Numbered from the stretch's first letter, positions 1 through 9,158 are shown. The stretch is DNA of 29,426 nucleotides from Croceibacterium_A sp965977975 (GCA_965977975.1 CBHCZH010000033.1:1-29426), one strand, 5' to 3'. Notes: generated from the letters alone by a model not told the origin. Numbers and translations: made by a program.

Positions 1-3
1 CTA

Positions 4-22
4 GCCCTGCGCCAAAATCCGC
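4..22. repeat. 19-bp repeat, inverted copy at the other window end
   Basis: The 19-mer GCCCTGCGCCAAAATCCGC occurs here, and its exact reverse complement lies at 29402-29420. The rest of 1-108, downstream of lptD, shows no convincing gene; a surA start, which often follows lptD in proteobacteria, is not visible. The repeat may belong to a dispersed family. Confidence 0.6.
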
Positions 23-108
23 TCCGTCCAGGCCGTTGCGGGTTAGGAGTACAGGCCCTTGGGCGGATAGCGCGTTTGGCGTAAGCTGCCAACGGTCAGG
101 CCGCCCTG

Positions 109-2436
109 CTATCGCCGGAAGCCCAAGTTCTTGAGCGAGAAGTAGACGCGGAAGCTGTCGCCGTCCTCGACGTCGGCTACTTGCACGTAGTCGCGCCGCC
201 AGGTGAATCCGAACTCGAGGCAATCGTCCTCGTAAGCAATGCCGAGCCGCGTGCGTAGCGGTTTGAAGCCGTCGGAGGTGAACGAGGGATCTTCCTCTCG
301 ATCGGTCAGATTGACCACGGCCGAGCCGAACACCGACCAGAACCGCCCGAAAGCGAACCGGCCGGCCGCGCGAAGCTCCTCGCGGTCCTGCAGGTCCTCG
401 AAAGTCAGGTCGATGTCGCGGTTGAGCCGCAGATAGCCGAGTTCGAGGTACGTCTCGTCGCTGCCGACGGTGGCGTCGATCTCGTTCCGGCGAACCGCGA
501 AGTTGTCCTTGTCGACGCGGTACCGGTGGGTGAACTTGATGAAGTCGCGATAGCGTACTTCGGTCCGCCCGACCCAGTCGGAGAACTCCGAGGTCAGCCC
601 GGTACCCTGCGGGAACAGCGTGGGCTTGTCGGTCAGCCGGTACGACTGCCCGATCGTCGCCTTGACGCGCCAGCCGGGCCAGTCGAGCTGCCAATCGACG
701 CCGTAAGTCACGCGCGCGCCGTCCTCGATCCGGTCGTACCCGCCGAAGCGGTTGAGCGCGAACAGGTTGCTGTCTTCCAGGTCGATCGAGCGCGCGTCTT
801 CGTTGGGAACGTCGATGTTCTTGAGTGTCGGGCTGGCTACGAATTGCAGGCGAGGCGTGAACACTTGCGTTCCGCCCATGAAGCTGCCGACGAACGGCCA
901 CTTCACGTCGACCGCTCCGATCGCCACTCCGCGCGCTTCCCAGCCCATGTCGCCGCGGTAGGACGGCGTCACGGTCAGCAGATTCTCATCCGAGTGATAG
1001 ACGTCGCCGCGTAGCAGCGCGGTCAGAGTGACTTCCTGTCCCCAGGCGGTGATGCGGCGCAATTGCCATTGCGCGCGGGCGAAAGCGCGCTGGGTATCCT
1101 GCCCCGAGGTGCGCGTGATCGCCAGCGAATTGGCCTGCAACTCGATCTGTCCGCCTAGCACCGGATCGTCGATGCGGCGGCGATAGTCGATCACCGGCAA
1201 TGCGATCGGCACCAGGCCCTGCGGCGTCGGCACCAAGGTCGCCTGGGTCACCCAGCCGGCGATAGACAGGTAGCTCTTGCTGCCGATCCGCTCGACGTCG
1301 ACCATCGAACGCAGCCGATCATCGCGGCTGATGTCGTAGCGGCGCAGGAACGTGCGGTCGGACGCATAGCGCAGCGAACCGGTCACGCTCCAGTTCGGGT
1401 CGAGCTGGAAGCGGCCGTTGGCGAACAGGTAGCCGCGGATATCCTTCTCGCTGTTCGGCACCGCCGCGTTGAGCGGAACGCGCGAGCCGTAAGTGAGGTA
1501 GCCGGTGATCTGGTACGCGCCGTCCCCAGTCAGCGCGCGGTACTGGCCCGAAACCATCGGGGCCACCTCGGTGTAGAGATAGGCCGACAGCAGCAGGTCT
1601 CGGTTCTCGGCGATTCGATGGTAATAACTGCCGGTGATCTCGACGCCATTCGATGCGGTCAGCGCCAGATCGGGAATCAGGAACCCCGAGGCGGCGCCCC
1701 CGTCCGAACGGACCGCAAGCCCCGGCAACGGCAGCACCCGATGCCCGAACAGCTCGAGGAACGCGCCTTCGAATCGGATCCGCTTCTTCGCGTTGTCGTA
1801 GAATACGCGTCGCGCGGTGACGCGCCAGCTTGGCTGCTTGGGGCACCCGTCCTCGTCGACCACCTCGCAGCCCGAATACGCGGCCCGGATCAGCTCGATG
1901 TCGCCGGCTTCGTTGCGGCGTCCCTCGATCGCCGCCAACCGGCCGCCTTCGCGGAACGCGAGCAGCAGGTTGCTCATTGCTCCGGCCTTGAGCTCGTCGG
2001 TCAGCTCGAGCCGGTCGGTGAACAGCTGGTTGCCGTCCTCGTCGACGAAACGGATGTTGCCGGTGGCGACGATCTGGCCGGACATCCGGTTCCAGCTCAC
2101 CGCGTCGGCGCGCACCGACTGGTCGCCCGAGCGCAGAATCACGTTGCCGCGGGCGGTGACGACTTCGGTGTCGCTATCGTATTCGAGCCCGTCGGCTTCG
2201 AAATCGATCTCCCGCTCGCCCGGAGCCTCGTCCCCGGGCACGTCACCCACGGGCTGGGGCAGCCCTTCACGCTGACGACCGATCTCCTCGGGCTCGTCGG
2301 CGCCCGCGACGCCGGGCGCCTGACCCTCTTGCGCGAAGGCGGACAGAGGGACGAGGCATAACGCGGAGAAGCCGAGGAAAGCGCCTTGCCGAAGCCGCTG
2401 CAAGCGTCGCGACGGGGGCAGGGGGCCGGGGGGCAT
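109..2436 (-). CDS. lptD: LPS-assembly protein LptD (outer membrane)
   Basis: LptD is the outer-membrane beta-barrel that, with LptE, inserts lipopolysaccharide into the outer leaflet. The 775-residue product has a signal peptide (hydrophobic core about residues 18-33, likely cleavage after AFA near 35), then an OstA/LptA-like beta-jellyroll domain at about 75-175, then a long barrel domain. The LptD-type motif around PSWRVTARRVFYDN and GHRVLPLPGLAV is present near residues 200-240, and a conserved-looking cysteine sits in DDCLEF near the C-terminus. Two further cysteines lie at about 190-200 (SGC, DGC), fitting the disulfide pattern known for this family. Length is normal. The start is preceded by AGGCAAGGG, a plausible ribosome site. 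It diverges from pepA across about 95 bp. Confidence 0.95.
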   Translation of the reverse strand: MPPGPLPPSRRLQRLRQGAFLGFSALCLVPLSAFAQEGQAPGVAGADEPEEIGRQREGLPQPVGDVPGDEAPGEREIDFEADGLEYDSDTEVVTARGNVILRSGDQSVRADAVSWNRMSGQIVATGNIRFVDEDGNQLFTDRLELTDELKAGAMSNLLLAFREGGRLAAIEGRRNEAGDIELIRAAYSGCEVVDEDGCPKQPSWRVTARRVFYDNAKKRIRFEGAFLELFGHRVLPLPGLAVRSDGGAASGFLIPDLALTASNGVEITGSYYHRIAENRDLLLSAYLYTEVAPMVSGQYRALTGDGAYQITGYLTYGSRVPLNAAVPNSEKDIRGYLFANGRFQLDPNWSVTGSLRYASDRTFLRRYDISRDDRLRSMVDVERIGSKSYLSIAGWVTQATLVPTPQGLVPIALPVIDYRRRIDDPVLGGQIELQANSLAITRTSGQDTQRAFARAQWQLRRITAWGQEVTLTALLRGDVYHSDENLLTVTPSYRGDMGWEARGVAIGAVDVKWPFVGSFMGGTQVFTPRLQFVASPTLKNIDVPNEDARSIDLEDSNLFALNRFGGYDRIEDGARVTYGVDWQLDWPGWRVKATIGQSYRLTDKPTLFPQGTGLTSEFSDWVGRTEVRYRDFIKFTHRYRVDKDNFAVRRNEIDATVGSDETYLELGYLRLNRDIDLTFEDLQDREELRAAGRFAFGRFWSVFGSAVVNLTDREEDPSFTSDGFKPLRTRLGIAYEDDCLEFGFTWRRDYVQVADVEDGDSFRVYFSLKNLGFRR

Positions 2437-2532
2437 CCCTTGCCTATGTCACCGGTCAACTCTAACTGCAACGCCAGCTATTCCGAACTGCGGCACGCCG
2501 CCGCGCCTCCCACACGTTCGAGCGGAGAGAGC

Positions 2533-3999
2533 ATGCAGATTAGTTTCAACAGCGCCGTCCAGCCCGCGGACGCCCGCCTGGTCGCGCGAATTGTCGAGCA
2601 AGGCAAGCTGCCCGACGATCTCGAGCGTGCCGTCGTCGAGGGCGCGAAGGTGGCGCGCTTCACCGGCAAGGCCGGGCAGGTCTTCGAGAGCTTCGTCGAG
2701 CGGGATGGAGACGTGGTGCGGCTGGCGCTGGCCGGCGCCGGGCCGAACGGCGCCAAGGACGAGGGGGGACGCCAAGCCGCGCTCGAGCGCGCCGGTGCCG
2801 CGCTGGCCGCGAAATACCTGACCTCGGGCGACGAGACGCTCGCGCTCGATGCGGCCGGGCTCGATGCCGAGGCGGTCGCGTCGGTGCTGCTCGGCCTGCG
2901 GCTGCGGGCGTGGCGCCATGACGCCTACCGCACCAAGCTCAAGGACGAGCAGAAGCGCACGCTTGCAAAGGTCGCGGTGTTCGGTGCCCCCAAGGGGGCC
3001 GAGGCAGCCTGGAAGATCGAAGAGGCTCTCGCCGAGGGCGTCGAATTCACCCGCACGCTGGTCACGGATCCTCCCAACGTGGTCTATCCCGAAAGCTTCG
3101 TCGAACGCTGCATCGAGCGCTTCAAGGGTACCGGAGTGGAAGTCTCGTTCCTTGGCGAGCCCGAGATGAAGAAGCTCGGCATGGGCGCCCTGCTCGGCGT
3201 CAACCAGGGCTCCGCCCGGGCGCCTCGGCTGCTCGCGCTCAAGTGGCTCGGTGGCCGCAAGAGCGGACAGCCGACGGTATTCGTGGGCAAAGGCGTCACC
3301 TTCGACACCGGCGGCATCTCGATCAAGCCCGCCGCCGGGATGGAGGACATGAAGTGGGACATGGGCGGCGCTGGTGCGGTTGCGGGCGCGCTTCTCTCGC
3401 TCGCGCTGCGCAAGGCCAAAGCCAACGTCATCGGCGTGTGCGGATTGGTCGAGAACATGCCCGACGGCAATGCGCAGCGGCCGGGCGATATCGTGACTAC
3501 GATGTCGGGGCAGACGGTCGAGGTGATCAACACCGACGCCGAGGGTCGCCTGGTGTTGTGCGACGCGCTGACCTGGGCGCAGAAGGAGTTCAATCCGGCC
3601 ACGATCATCGATCTCGCCACGCTGACCGGTGCGATGATCATCTCGCTCGGTCACGAGCACGGCGGCTTGTTCGCAAACGACGACGGGCTCGCCGACAAGC
3701 TCATTAAGGCAGGTCTGGCGAGCGGCGACAAGCTGTGGCGCTTCCCGCTCTCGCCCGCTTACGACAAGCTGATCGATTCGCAGATCGCCGACATGAAGAA
3801 CGTCGGCCCGCGATGGGCCGGCTCGATCAGCGCGGCACAATTCATCCAGCGCTTCATCGACGACGCGACGCCCTGGGCGCACCTCGACATCGCCGGGATG
3901 GTCTGGGCGGACAAGCCCGGGGCGACCTGGGACAAGGGCGCGACCGGCTTCGGCGTGCGGCTGATCGACCGTTTCGTGCGTGACACGCTCGAAGGCTGA
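2533..3999 (+). CDS. pepA: Leucyl aminopeptidase (M17)
   Basis: Cytosolic M17 zinc/manganese aminopeptidase of 488 residues that releases N-terminal amino acids from peptides. The M17 signature NTDAEGRL lies at about residues 333-340, and the metal-binding block GKGVTFDTGGISIKP with KWDMGGA begins near residue 252. Both match the catalytic C-terminal domain; residues 1-170 form the less conserved N-terminal domain. The frame stays open further upstream to 2386, but ATG 2533 is chosen because GGAGAGAG precedes it and the protein there begins like other PepA proteins (MQISF). The longer form would overlap lptD. holC follows after 35 bp, an order common in proteobacteria and suggesting co-transcription. 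Confidence 0.95.
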   Translation: MQISFNSAVQPADARLVARIVEQGKLPDDLERAVVEGAKVARFTGKAGQVFESFVERDGDVVRLALAGAGPNGAKDEGGRQAALERAGAALAAKYLTSGDETLALDAAGLDAEAVASVLLGLRLRAWRHDAYRTKLKDEQKRTLAKVAVFGAPKGAEAAWKIEEALAEGVEFTRTLVTDPPNVVYPESFVERCIERFKGTGVEVSFLGEPEMKKLGMGALLGVNQGSARAPRLLALKWLGGRKSGQPTVFVGKGVTFDTGGISIKPAAGMEDMKWDMGGAGAVAGALLSLALRKAKANVIGVCGLVENMPDGNAQRPGDIVTTMSGQTVEVINTDAEGRLVLCDALTWAQKEFNPATIIDLATLTGAMIISLGHEHGGLFANDDGLADKLIKAGLASGDKLWRFPLSPAYDKLIDSQIADMKNVGPRWAGSISAAQFIQRFIDDATPWAHLDIAGMVWADKPGATWDKGATGFGVRLIDRFVRDTLEG

Positions 4000-4034
4000 T
4001 CGCCCTCGAGTGGTGCGGCGGTAGGGCAAGCAGG

Positions 4035-4472
4035 ATGCGGGTCGACTTCTACCTGCTGTCGCGCGACCCGGTGGAAACCGCGCTGCCGCGCATCGCCAGG
4101 TCGGTGAAGGGGGTGGGGGAGCGACTGCTGGTCGTGTCGGACGATTCGAACCAACTCGCTGCCATCGATAAGGCGCTGTGGGAGCAGTTCCCCGAGGACT
4201 TCCTGGCCCACGGCCGCGCCGGCGAGGTGCACGCTGCACGCCAGCCAGTGCTGCTCGGCGACGCGTGCGCCGCCGAGAACGAAGCGCGTTACGTCGCTTT
4301 CGCCGATGGGAAGTGGCGCGAGGAGGCGTTCGGTTTCGAGCGCGCCTTCCTGTTCTTCGACAACCGCACCATCGACGCCGCTCGCGGCACCTGGCGCATG
4401 CTTGGCGAGCGCGAGGATATCGAGCGGCGCTTCTGGAAGCAGGAAGACGGGCGCTGGGTCGAAGGCCCCTGA
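4035..4472 (+). CDS. holC: DNA polymerase III chi subunit (HolC)
   Basis: Chi links the clamp loader to single-stranded DNA-binding protein during replication. The 145-residue protein opens with MRVDFYLLSRDPVETALPRIA, as chi subunits do (a short beta strand, then a cysteine-poor helix). It carries WEQFPEDFLAHG in the middle and ends in the ERRFWKQEDGRW type of tail. Length is typical for the family. It lies 35 bp after pepA, the usual partner, with a weak AAGCAGG ribosome site. No feature suggests a frameshift or truncation. Chi proteins are divergent in alphaproteobacteria, so the call rests on the motif pattern plus synteny. Confidence 0.9.
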   Translation: MRVDFYLLSRDPVETALPRIARSVKGVGERLLVVSDDSNQLAAIDKALWEQFPEDFLAHGRAGEVHAARQPVLLGDACAAENEARYVAFADGKWREEAFGFERAFLFFDNRTIDAARGTWRMLGEREDIERRFWKQEDGRWVEGP

Positions 4473-4486
4473 GGGTTGCGACTCCC

Positions 4487-4507
4487 GGCGCCCCTCGCTA
4501 GGGCGCC
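4487..4507 (+). terminator. Possible hairpin between holC and ndk
   Basis: Arms GGCGCCC and GGGCGCC are perfectly complementary around a 7-nt loop, 14 bp after the holC stop. No run of T follows, so if it terminates it does so weakly; it may instead attenuate or process the pepA-holC transcript before ndk. Confidence 0.4.
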
Positions 4508-4543
4508 GCGCAAATCTCCACTCCCATTCCGACGGACATCCCG

Positions 4544-4963
<420 letters not shown>

Positions 4964-4966
<3 letters not shown>

Positions 4967-5026
4967 TTCCTCCTCGGAACGGGGAGGGGGGCACCTGGTC
5001 CCCCTCTCTCAGTGGGGGAGGAACTA
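4964..5026. terminator. Bidirectional terminator between ndk and purN
   Basis: Perfect 10-bp outer arms TAGTTCCTCC (4964-4973) and GGAGGAACTA (5017-5026) enclose further G-run/C-run pairing (GAGGGGG with CCCCCTC). The outermost three bases of each arm are the TAG stop codons of ndk and of purN, so the palindrome spans the whole intergenic gap symmetrically. A similar sequence recurs at 25586-25611. Confidence 0.6.
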
Positions 5027-5971
5027 AAACTCGTCAGCCACATCCAATAGCGACGTGAGCTTCTTCGGCGCGACGCTGCGCCAGCTGCGCGCCAGCCAGT
5101 CGGCGATCGCGTTCCAGTCGGTGTCGCCGAGGTCGAGGCGGATGCCGATCCAGCCGTCGCCGAAATAAGCCGGGCGGTAGTAGCGGTCGGGGTCGTTCTC
5201 GATCAGCTGGGCCTGCTCGTCCGGCCCGCTGATCTTGACCAGCAGCGCCGTCTTGCCGTCGCCGTGGTGGTCGAGGCTGACCCAGGCGAACTTCTTGCCC
5301 TTGACGATTCCGAAGCAGGGCATGCCGTGCGAAAGCGTCTCCTCGGCCTCGGGCAGCGCCATCGCCCGCTCGCGGACTTGCGCGGAAAGCCACTCGGGCG
5401 AGCGTTCGCGCGCCACGTAGTCGCCGAGCATCCGCGGATAGAGCTGGTACTCCGCCATCAGCACCCGGCGGGCGAGCGTCTCGGCGGTATCTCCGGGTAG
5501 GATCGCCACCGGCACCTGGCCGAGCAGCGGGCCTGCGTCGAGCTCGGCCGTCACCACGTGAACCGAGCAGCCGCCGTGGCTGTCACCGGCTTCGATCGCT
5601 CGTTCGTGGGTGTGCAGGCCCGGGTACTTCGGCAGCAGCGAGGGATGGGTGTTGAGCATTCGCCCCGTCCAACGATCGACGAAACCTTCGGTCAGGATGC
5701 GCATGTAGCCGCATAGCGCGAGGTACTCGGCGCCGGCTCTGCGCAACGCCTCGTCCATGATCGCCTCGTGTGCCTCGCGAGCGTGACCGCGGTGGCTGCG
5801 GGCGAAAGTCGCGATGCCTTCGGCCTCGGCGATCCTCAGGCCGGGCGCCTCGGGCTGGTTGCTGGCGACGAGCACGATCTCGTAGGGGCAATCGGGCAGG
5901 CGCGAGGCGTAGAGCAGCGCCGACATCGTGGTGCCGTTGCCGGAGATCAGGGCCGCGACCTTCGCTTTCAC
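5024..5971 (-). CDS. purN: PurN (GAR transformylase) fused to a YjbR/MmcQ domain
   Basis: The N-terminal part (about residues 1-185) is phosphoribosylglycinamide formyltransferase, which transfers a formyl group from 10-formyl-THF to GAR in step 3 of purine synthesis. It shows the phosphate loop SGNGTTM (10-16), catalytic Asn107 and His109 in NTHPSLLPKYPG, and Asp145 in ELDAGPLLGQ. Residues about 193-315 form a second domain with the YjbR/MmcQ pattern (ALPEAEETLSHGMPCF, GKKFAWVSLDHHG, YFGDGWIGIRL, SWRSVAPK). Plain PurN is about 190-220 residues, so this is an uninterrupted 315-residue fusion. The role of the second domain is unknown. The GTG at 5971 is preferred because it gives the usual KAKVAALISG start and is preceded by GGGAGGG; upstream sequence is a palindromic repeat. 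It follows purM on the same strand. Confidence 0.9.
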   Translation of the reverse strand: MKAKVAALISGNGTTMSALLYASRLPDCPYEIVLVASNQPEAPGLRIAEAEGIATFARSHRGHAREAHEAIMDEALRRAGAEYLALCGYMRILTEGFVDRWTGRMLNTHPSLLPKYPGLHTHERAIEAGDSHGGCSVHVVTAELDAGPLLGQVPVAILPGDTAETLARRVLMAEYQLYPRMLGDYVARERSPEWLSAQVRERAMALPEAEETLSHGMPCFGIVKGKKFAWVSLDHHGDGKTALLVKISGPDEQAQLIENDPDRYYRPAYFGDGWIGIRLDLGDTDWNAIADWLARSWRSVAPKKLTSLLDVADEF

Positions 5972-5976
5972 TTCTA

Positions 5977-6063
5977 CCCTCCCGCTTGCGGGAGGGGTCG
6001 GGGGTGGGGCAGTCCGAGGCCCGAGCACTCGCCTACTCCTAACCCCTCCCGCAGGCGGGAGGG
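5977..6063. repeat. Two GC-rich REP-like hairpins between purM and purN
   Basis: Two copies of the palindrome CCCTCCCGC-NN-GCGGGAGGG lie at 5977-5996 (loop TT) and 6044-6063 (loop AG), separated by about 47 bp. The same core recurs at 28392-28419. On the minus strand the 3' arm of the first copy ends 5 nt before the purN GTG and contains its likely ribosome-binding sequence. Confidence 0.8.
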
Positions 6064-6076
6064 AGATTGGTCGCAC

Positions 6077-7183
6077 TCACGCCTCATGCGTCGCGCTCCA
6101 GTCCGCCTTGGCGCTCCAGGCGCCGGCCGAGCCGCGCACGGTGCAGCCGCGCGGTCCCTCGGTCACCTCGCCGATGCGCATGACTTCTTCGCCCTCGGCC
6201 TCGAGCTCGGCGGCAGTCTCGCGGGCAAGCTCGGCCGGAACTGCCAGCACCATGCCGACGCCGCAATTGAAGGTACGCGCCATCTCGCCCGGCTCGATAT
6301 TGCCCTGGCCCTGGAGGAACGCCATCAGCCGCGGTTGCTCCCAGGCGTCGGCGTCGATCACCGCGTGCGCGCCTTCGGGCAGCACGCGCGGGATATTCTC
6401 GAGCAATCCGCCGCCGGTGATGTGGGCGAGCGCGTCGACCTTGCCCGCCCGGATCACGGGCAGCAGGCTCTTCACGTAGATCCGCGTCGGCTCGATCAGC
6501 GATTCGATCAACAGCCGCTCGGGATCGAACAGCGCGGGACGGTCCATCCACCAGCCCAGGTCCGCCGCGAGCCGGCGTACCAGCGAATAGCCATTCGAAT
6601 GCACGCCCGAGCTGGCGAGGCCGAGCAGGACGTGCCCCGGGGCCACCCGCTCGCCGGTCACCTGCTCGCCGCGTTCGACCGCGCCGACGCAGAAGCCGGC
6701 GAGATCGTAGTCGCCCGGCGCGTACATCCCTGGCATCTCGGCAGTTTCGCCGCCGATCAGCGCGCAGCCGGCAATCGTACAACCTTTGGCGATCCCCGCG
6801 ATGACCCGTTCGGCGACGCCGGTATCGAGCTGGCCCGTGGCGAAATAGTCGAGGAAGAACAACGGCTCGGCGCCCTGCACGATCAAGTCGTTGGCGCACA
6901 TCGCGACGAGATCGATGCCGACTGTGTCATGCCGGTCGAAGTCGATCGCGAGCTTGAGCTTGGTGCCGACACCGTCGTTGGCAGCAACTAGCAAGGGATC
7001 GGAATAGCCGGCCGCCTTCGGATCGAAGAACCCGCCGAAGCCGCCGATCTCCGCGTCGGCACCAGGGCGACGCGTCGCCTTCACCAGCGGGCCAATCGCC
7101 TTGACCAACGCATTACCGGCATCGATCGAAACGCCCGCTTGGGCATAGGTGTAGCGGTCGGACGGAGGGTTGTTCGCAGACAT
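6077..7183 (-). CDS. purM: Phosphoribosylformylglycinamidine cyclo-ligase (AIR synthetase)
   Basis: PurM closes FGAM to AIR with ATP in step 5 of de novo purine synthesis. The 368-residue protein has the family landmarks in order: YAQAGVSIDAGNALVKAI at the start, LLVAANDGVGTKLKLA, TVGIDLVAMCANDLIVQGAEPLFFLDYFA, ALIGGETAEMPGMY, GLASSGVHSNGYSLVRR, HITGGGLLENIPRVLP and FNCGVGMVLAV. ATG 7183 is chosen because the protein begins there as homologues do; an earlier in-frame ATG at 7288 would overlap the divergent gene. purN lies downstream on the same strand after a gap of about 105 bp filled by palindromes, so the two are probably co-transcribed. Confidence 0.97.
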   Translation of the reverse strand: MSANNPPSDRYTYAQAGVSIDAGNALVKAIGPLVKATRRPGADAEIGGFGGFFDPKAAGYSDPLLVAANDGVGTKLKLAIDFDRHDTVGIDLVAMCANDLIVQGAEPLFFLDYFATGQLDTGVAERVIAGIAKGCTIAGCALIGGETAEMPGMYAPGDYDLAGFCVGAVERGEQVTGERVAPGHVLLGLASSGVHSNGYSLVRRLAADLGWWMDRPALFDPERLLIESLIEPTRIYVKSLLPVIRAGKVDALAHITGGGLLENIPRVLPEGAHAVIDADAWEQPRLMAFLQGQGNIEPGEMARTFNCGVGMVLAVPAELARETAAELEAEGEEVMRIGEVTEGPRGCTVRGSAGAWSAKADWSATHEA

Positions 7184-7286
7184 CGGGGGTCGCTTTATCC
7201 TTTCGCGCTTGGATTTCCACTCGCCATTGGGCAAAAGGCCGCCGATTTCCCCGATGGCCAGTCTCGCTCTCCCCAAAGTCCCGCCC

Positions 7287-8513
7287 ATGCGCCGCCTGTG
7301 GGTCCTGCTCGCGGGGGCGCTGCTGTTCGCTCTCGGCGTGGCGCTGGTCGCTCAGGTCGGCGGCGACCGTGGGATCATCCCGGTCGCGAGCAGCGAGGAC
7401 ATCGAGGTGCGCGGCATCAAAGTCGACGTCACCGGCAAAAACCCCGAGGACGCTCGGCTAAAGGGCTGGCGCGAGGCGCAGAAGCAGGCCTGGGAAAAGC
7501 TCGGCGGTCCCGACATTCCCGATTCCCAGCTGGAAGGCCTGGTCTCGGCAATCGTGGTGGAGCAGGAGCGGCTGGGACCGCGCCGCTACATCGCCACGCT
7601 CGGCGTGGTGTTCGACCGCGCGCGCGCCGGCGGGCTTCTCGGGGGCGAGGGCGAGCGCGCTCGCTCGGCGCCGATGCTGACCCTGCCGGTGCTGATCACG
7701 GGCGGCACGCAGACGATGTTCGAGGTGCGCAACCCCTGGCAGCGCGTCTGGGCCGAGACCCAGTTCGGCGGCAGCGCCATCGACTACGTCCGCCCCTCGG
7801 GCGCGGGCGGCGAATCGCTGCTGCTGACCTACGGTCAAACCGGGCGCCGCAGCCGGGCATGGTGGAACGATATCCTCGACCAGTTCGGCGCGGCCGACGT
7901 GCTGATCCCGATCGCCAACTTGCGCTACCTTTATCCGGGCGGTCCGGTCGAGGGGCATTTTACGGGCCGCTACGGGCCGGACAGCCGATACCTCGGCGAA
8001 TTCACTCTGCGCGTGCAGAGTTCGGAACAGGTCCCGGCGATGCTCGATCGCGCGGTGGAACGCTTCGACGAGATGTTCACCCGCGCGCTCGCCGAGGGCA
8101 AGCTGCGGCCCGATCCGACGCTCGCGCTCGGCAACGTCGAGATCAGTCCCGAGGTTCGCGCGCTGATCGAGGCCGCGCGCCGCGCCGAGGAGGCCGCGGC
8201 TGCGAATGAGGTCGTTCCGAGCGAAGTCGGTCCGGCTACGCCGGCCGGCACGCCCACGCCCGATGTACCGGTCGCCCTCGGCACCTACACCGTGCAGGTC
8301 GCGACGCCCGATGCACGCTCGGTCGACAGCGCGCTCGCCTCGGTGCGGGGGGCCTCGGGTGTGCGCGGGGTCGCGACCAGCTCGATCGCGATCGGCGGCA
8401 CCTCGGTGTTCCGGGTGACATACCTCGGCGACCTTGGCGGCTTGGCCAACGCGTTGCGCGCAGCCGGCTGGCAAGTGACCCAGGGCCCCAACGCGCTCGG
8501 CATCTCGCGCTGA
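7287..8513 (+). CDS. DUF2066 domain protein, membrane-anchored
   Basis: This 408-residue protein of unknown function has an N-terminal hydrophobic segment (MRRLWVLLAGALLFALGVALVAQ), either a signal anchor or signal peptide. It is followed by a DUF2066-like region with VDVTGKNPEDARLKGWREAQKQAWEKL and ERLGPRRYIATLGVVFDRAR. The C-terminal 100 residues, after an Ala/Pro/Thr linker, form a second small alpha/beta unit (TYTVQVATPDARSVDSALASV...RVTYLGDL). It sits between divergent purM and the HdaA-like gene, an arrangement common in sphingomonads, and ends 8 bp before the next start, suggesting co-transcription. The start is uncertain: an in-frame ATG at 7254 would add 11 residues, and neither has a strong ribosome site. 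Confidence 0.8.
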   Translation: MRRLWVLLAGALLFALGVALVAQVGGDRGIIPVASSEDIEVRGIKVDVTGKNPEDARLKGWREAQKQAWEKLGGPDIPDSQLEGLVSAIVVEQERLGPRRYIATLGVVFDRARAGGLLGGEGERARSAPMLTLPVLITGGTQTMFEVRNPWQRVWAETQFGGSAIDYVRPSGAGGESLLLTYGQTGRRSRAWWNDILDQFGAADVLIPIANLRYLYPGGPVEGHFTGRYGPDSRYLGEFTLRVQSSEQVPAMLDRAVERFDEMFTRALAEGKLRPDPTLALGNVEISPEVRALIEAARRAEEAAAANEVVPSEVGPATPAGTPTPDVPVALGTYTVQVATPDARSVDSALASVRGASGVRGVATSSIAIGGTSVFRVTYLGDLGGLANALRAAGWQVTQGPNALGISR

Positions 8514-8521
8514 GGCGCGGT

Positions 8522-9130
8522 GTGACGCAAATCCCCCTCCCGCTGGTTGCGACTTCGAGCGGCCCGTCGCGCATCGTCATCGGCTCCGCCAATGTCCACG
8601 CCGCGGACGCGTTGGCTCATCCCGAGAACTGGCCGTTCCGCACGGCTGTCCTCACCGGCCCGCCGCGCTCGGGCAAGTCGCTGTTTGCGCGCTGGTTCGC
8701 CGAGAGCGGCCAGGGTGAAGCCATCGACGATGCGCAGACCCTCGATGAGACGGAGTTGTTCCACCGCTGGAACCGTGCGCAGGAACAGGGAACGCCGCTA
8801 CTCATCGTCGCCGGCGAGCCGCCCTGGGACATCGCGCTCCCCGACTTGCGCAGCCGTCTCGGCGCTGCCTTGCAACTGGAGATCGGCCCGCCGGACGATG
8901 CCATGGCCGAGGAGTTGCTCTATTCCCAGGCGGAGCAACGCGGTTTGGCGCTCGGCGCCGAGGCGGCCGACTACCTGGTGCCGCGCGCGGGCCGGTCGTG
9001 GGCCGATCTCGAGAAGCTCGTCGCCGCGATCGATCGTCTCAGTCTTGAACGCAAGGTGCCCGCCACCCAATCTATATGGCGTGCCGCCCTGGAGGCCGTC
9101 CACGGCTCTGAAGAGCCCCGCTTGCTTTAG
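8522..9130 (+). CDS. hdaA: HdaA-like DnaA-family AAA+ protein
   Basis: This is a short DnaA-homologous ATPase; HdaA works with the sliding clamp to inactivate DnaA-ATP after initiation (RIDA). The 202-residue protein starts GTG at 8522. It has a QIPLPL segment at residues 3-8 that looks like the clamp-binding motif of Hda proteins, a Walker A TGPPRSGKSLFARW, a degenerate Walker B region (AIDDAQTLDE) and an arginine-rich sensor-2 zone (VPRAGRSWADLEKLVAAIDRLSLERK). It lacks the DnaA DNA-binding domain IV. It is tightly spaced after the DUF2066 gene and 28 bp before cysE. I am sure of the DnaA/Hda family and less sure of exact orthology. Confidence 0.85.
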   Translation: MTQIPLPLVATSSGPSRIVIGSANVHAADALAHPENWPFRTAVLTGPPRSGKSLFARWFAESGQGEAIDDAQTLDETELFHRWNRAQEQGTPLLIVAGEPPWDIALPDLRSRLGAALQLEIGPPDDAMAEELLYSQAEQRGLALGAEAADYLVPRAGRSWADLEKLVAAIDRLSLERKVPATQSIWRAALEAVHGSEEPRLL

Positions 9131-9158
9131 AGACGGGATTGAGGGAGAATCGGGAACA

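Noticed and set aside
1..108. Start of surA after lptD
   Set aside because: No start codon with a ribosome site or signal peptide is seen in this short stretch; the gene could lie beyond the window.
2449..4239. Minus-strand open frame of 596 codons opposite pepA and holC
   Set aside because: It is the mirror of well-supported genes and its product has no recognisable domain.
5768..6991. Plus-strand open frame of 407 codons over purN and purM
   Set aside because: Runs antisense to both enzymes and through the palindromic repeats; no motif.
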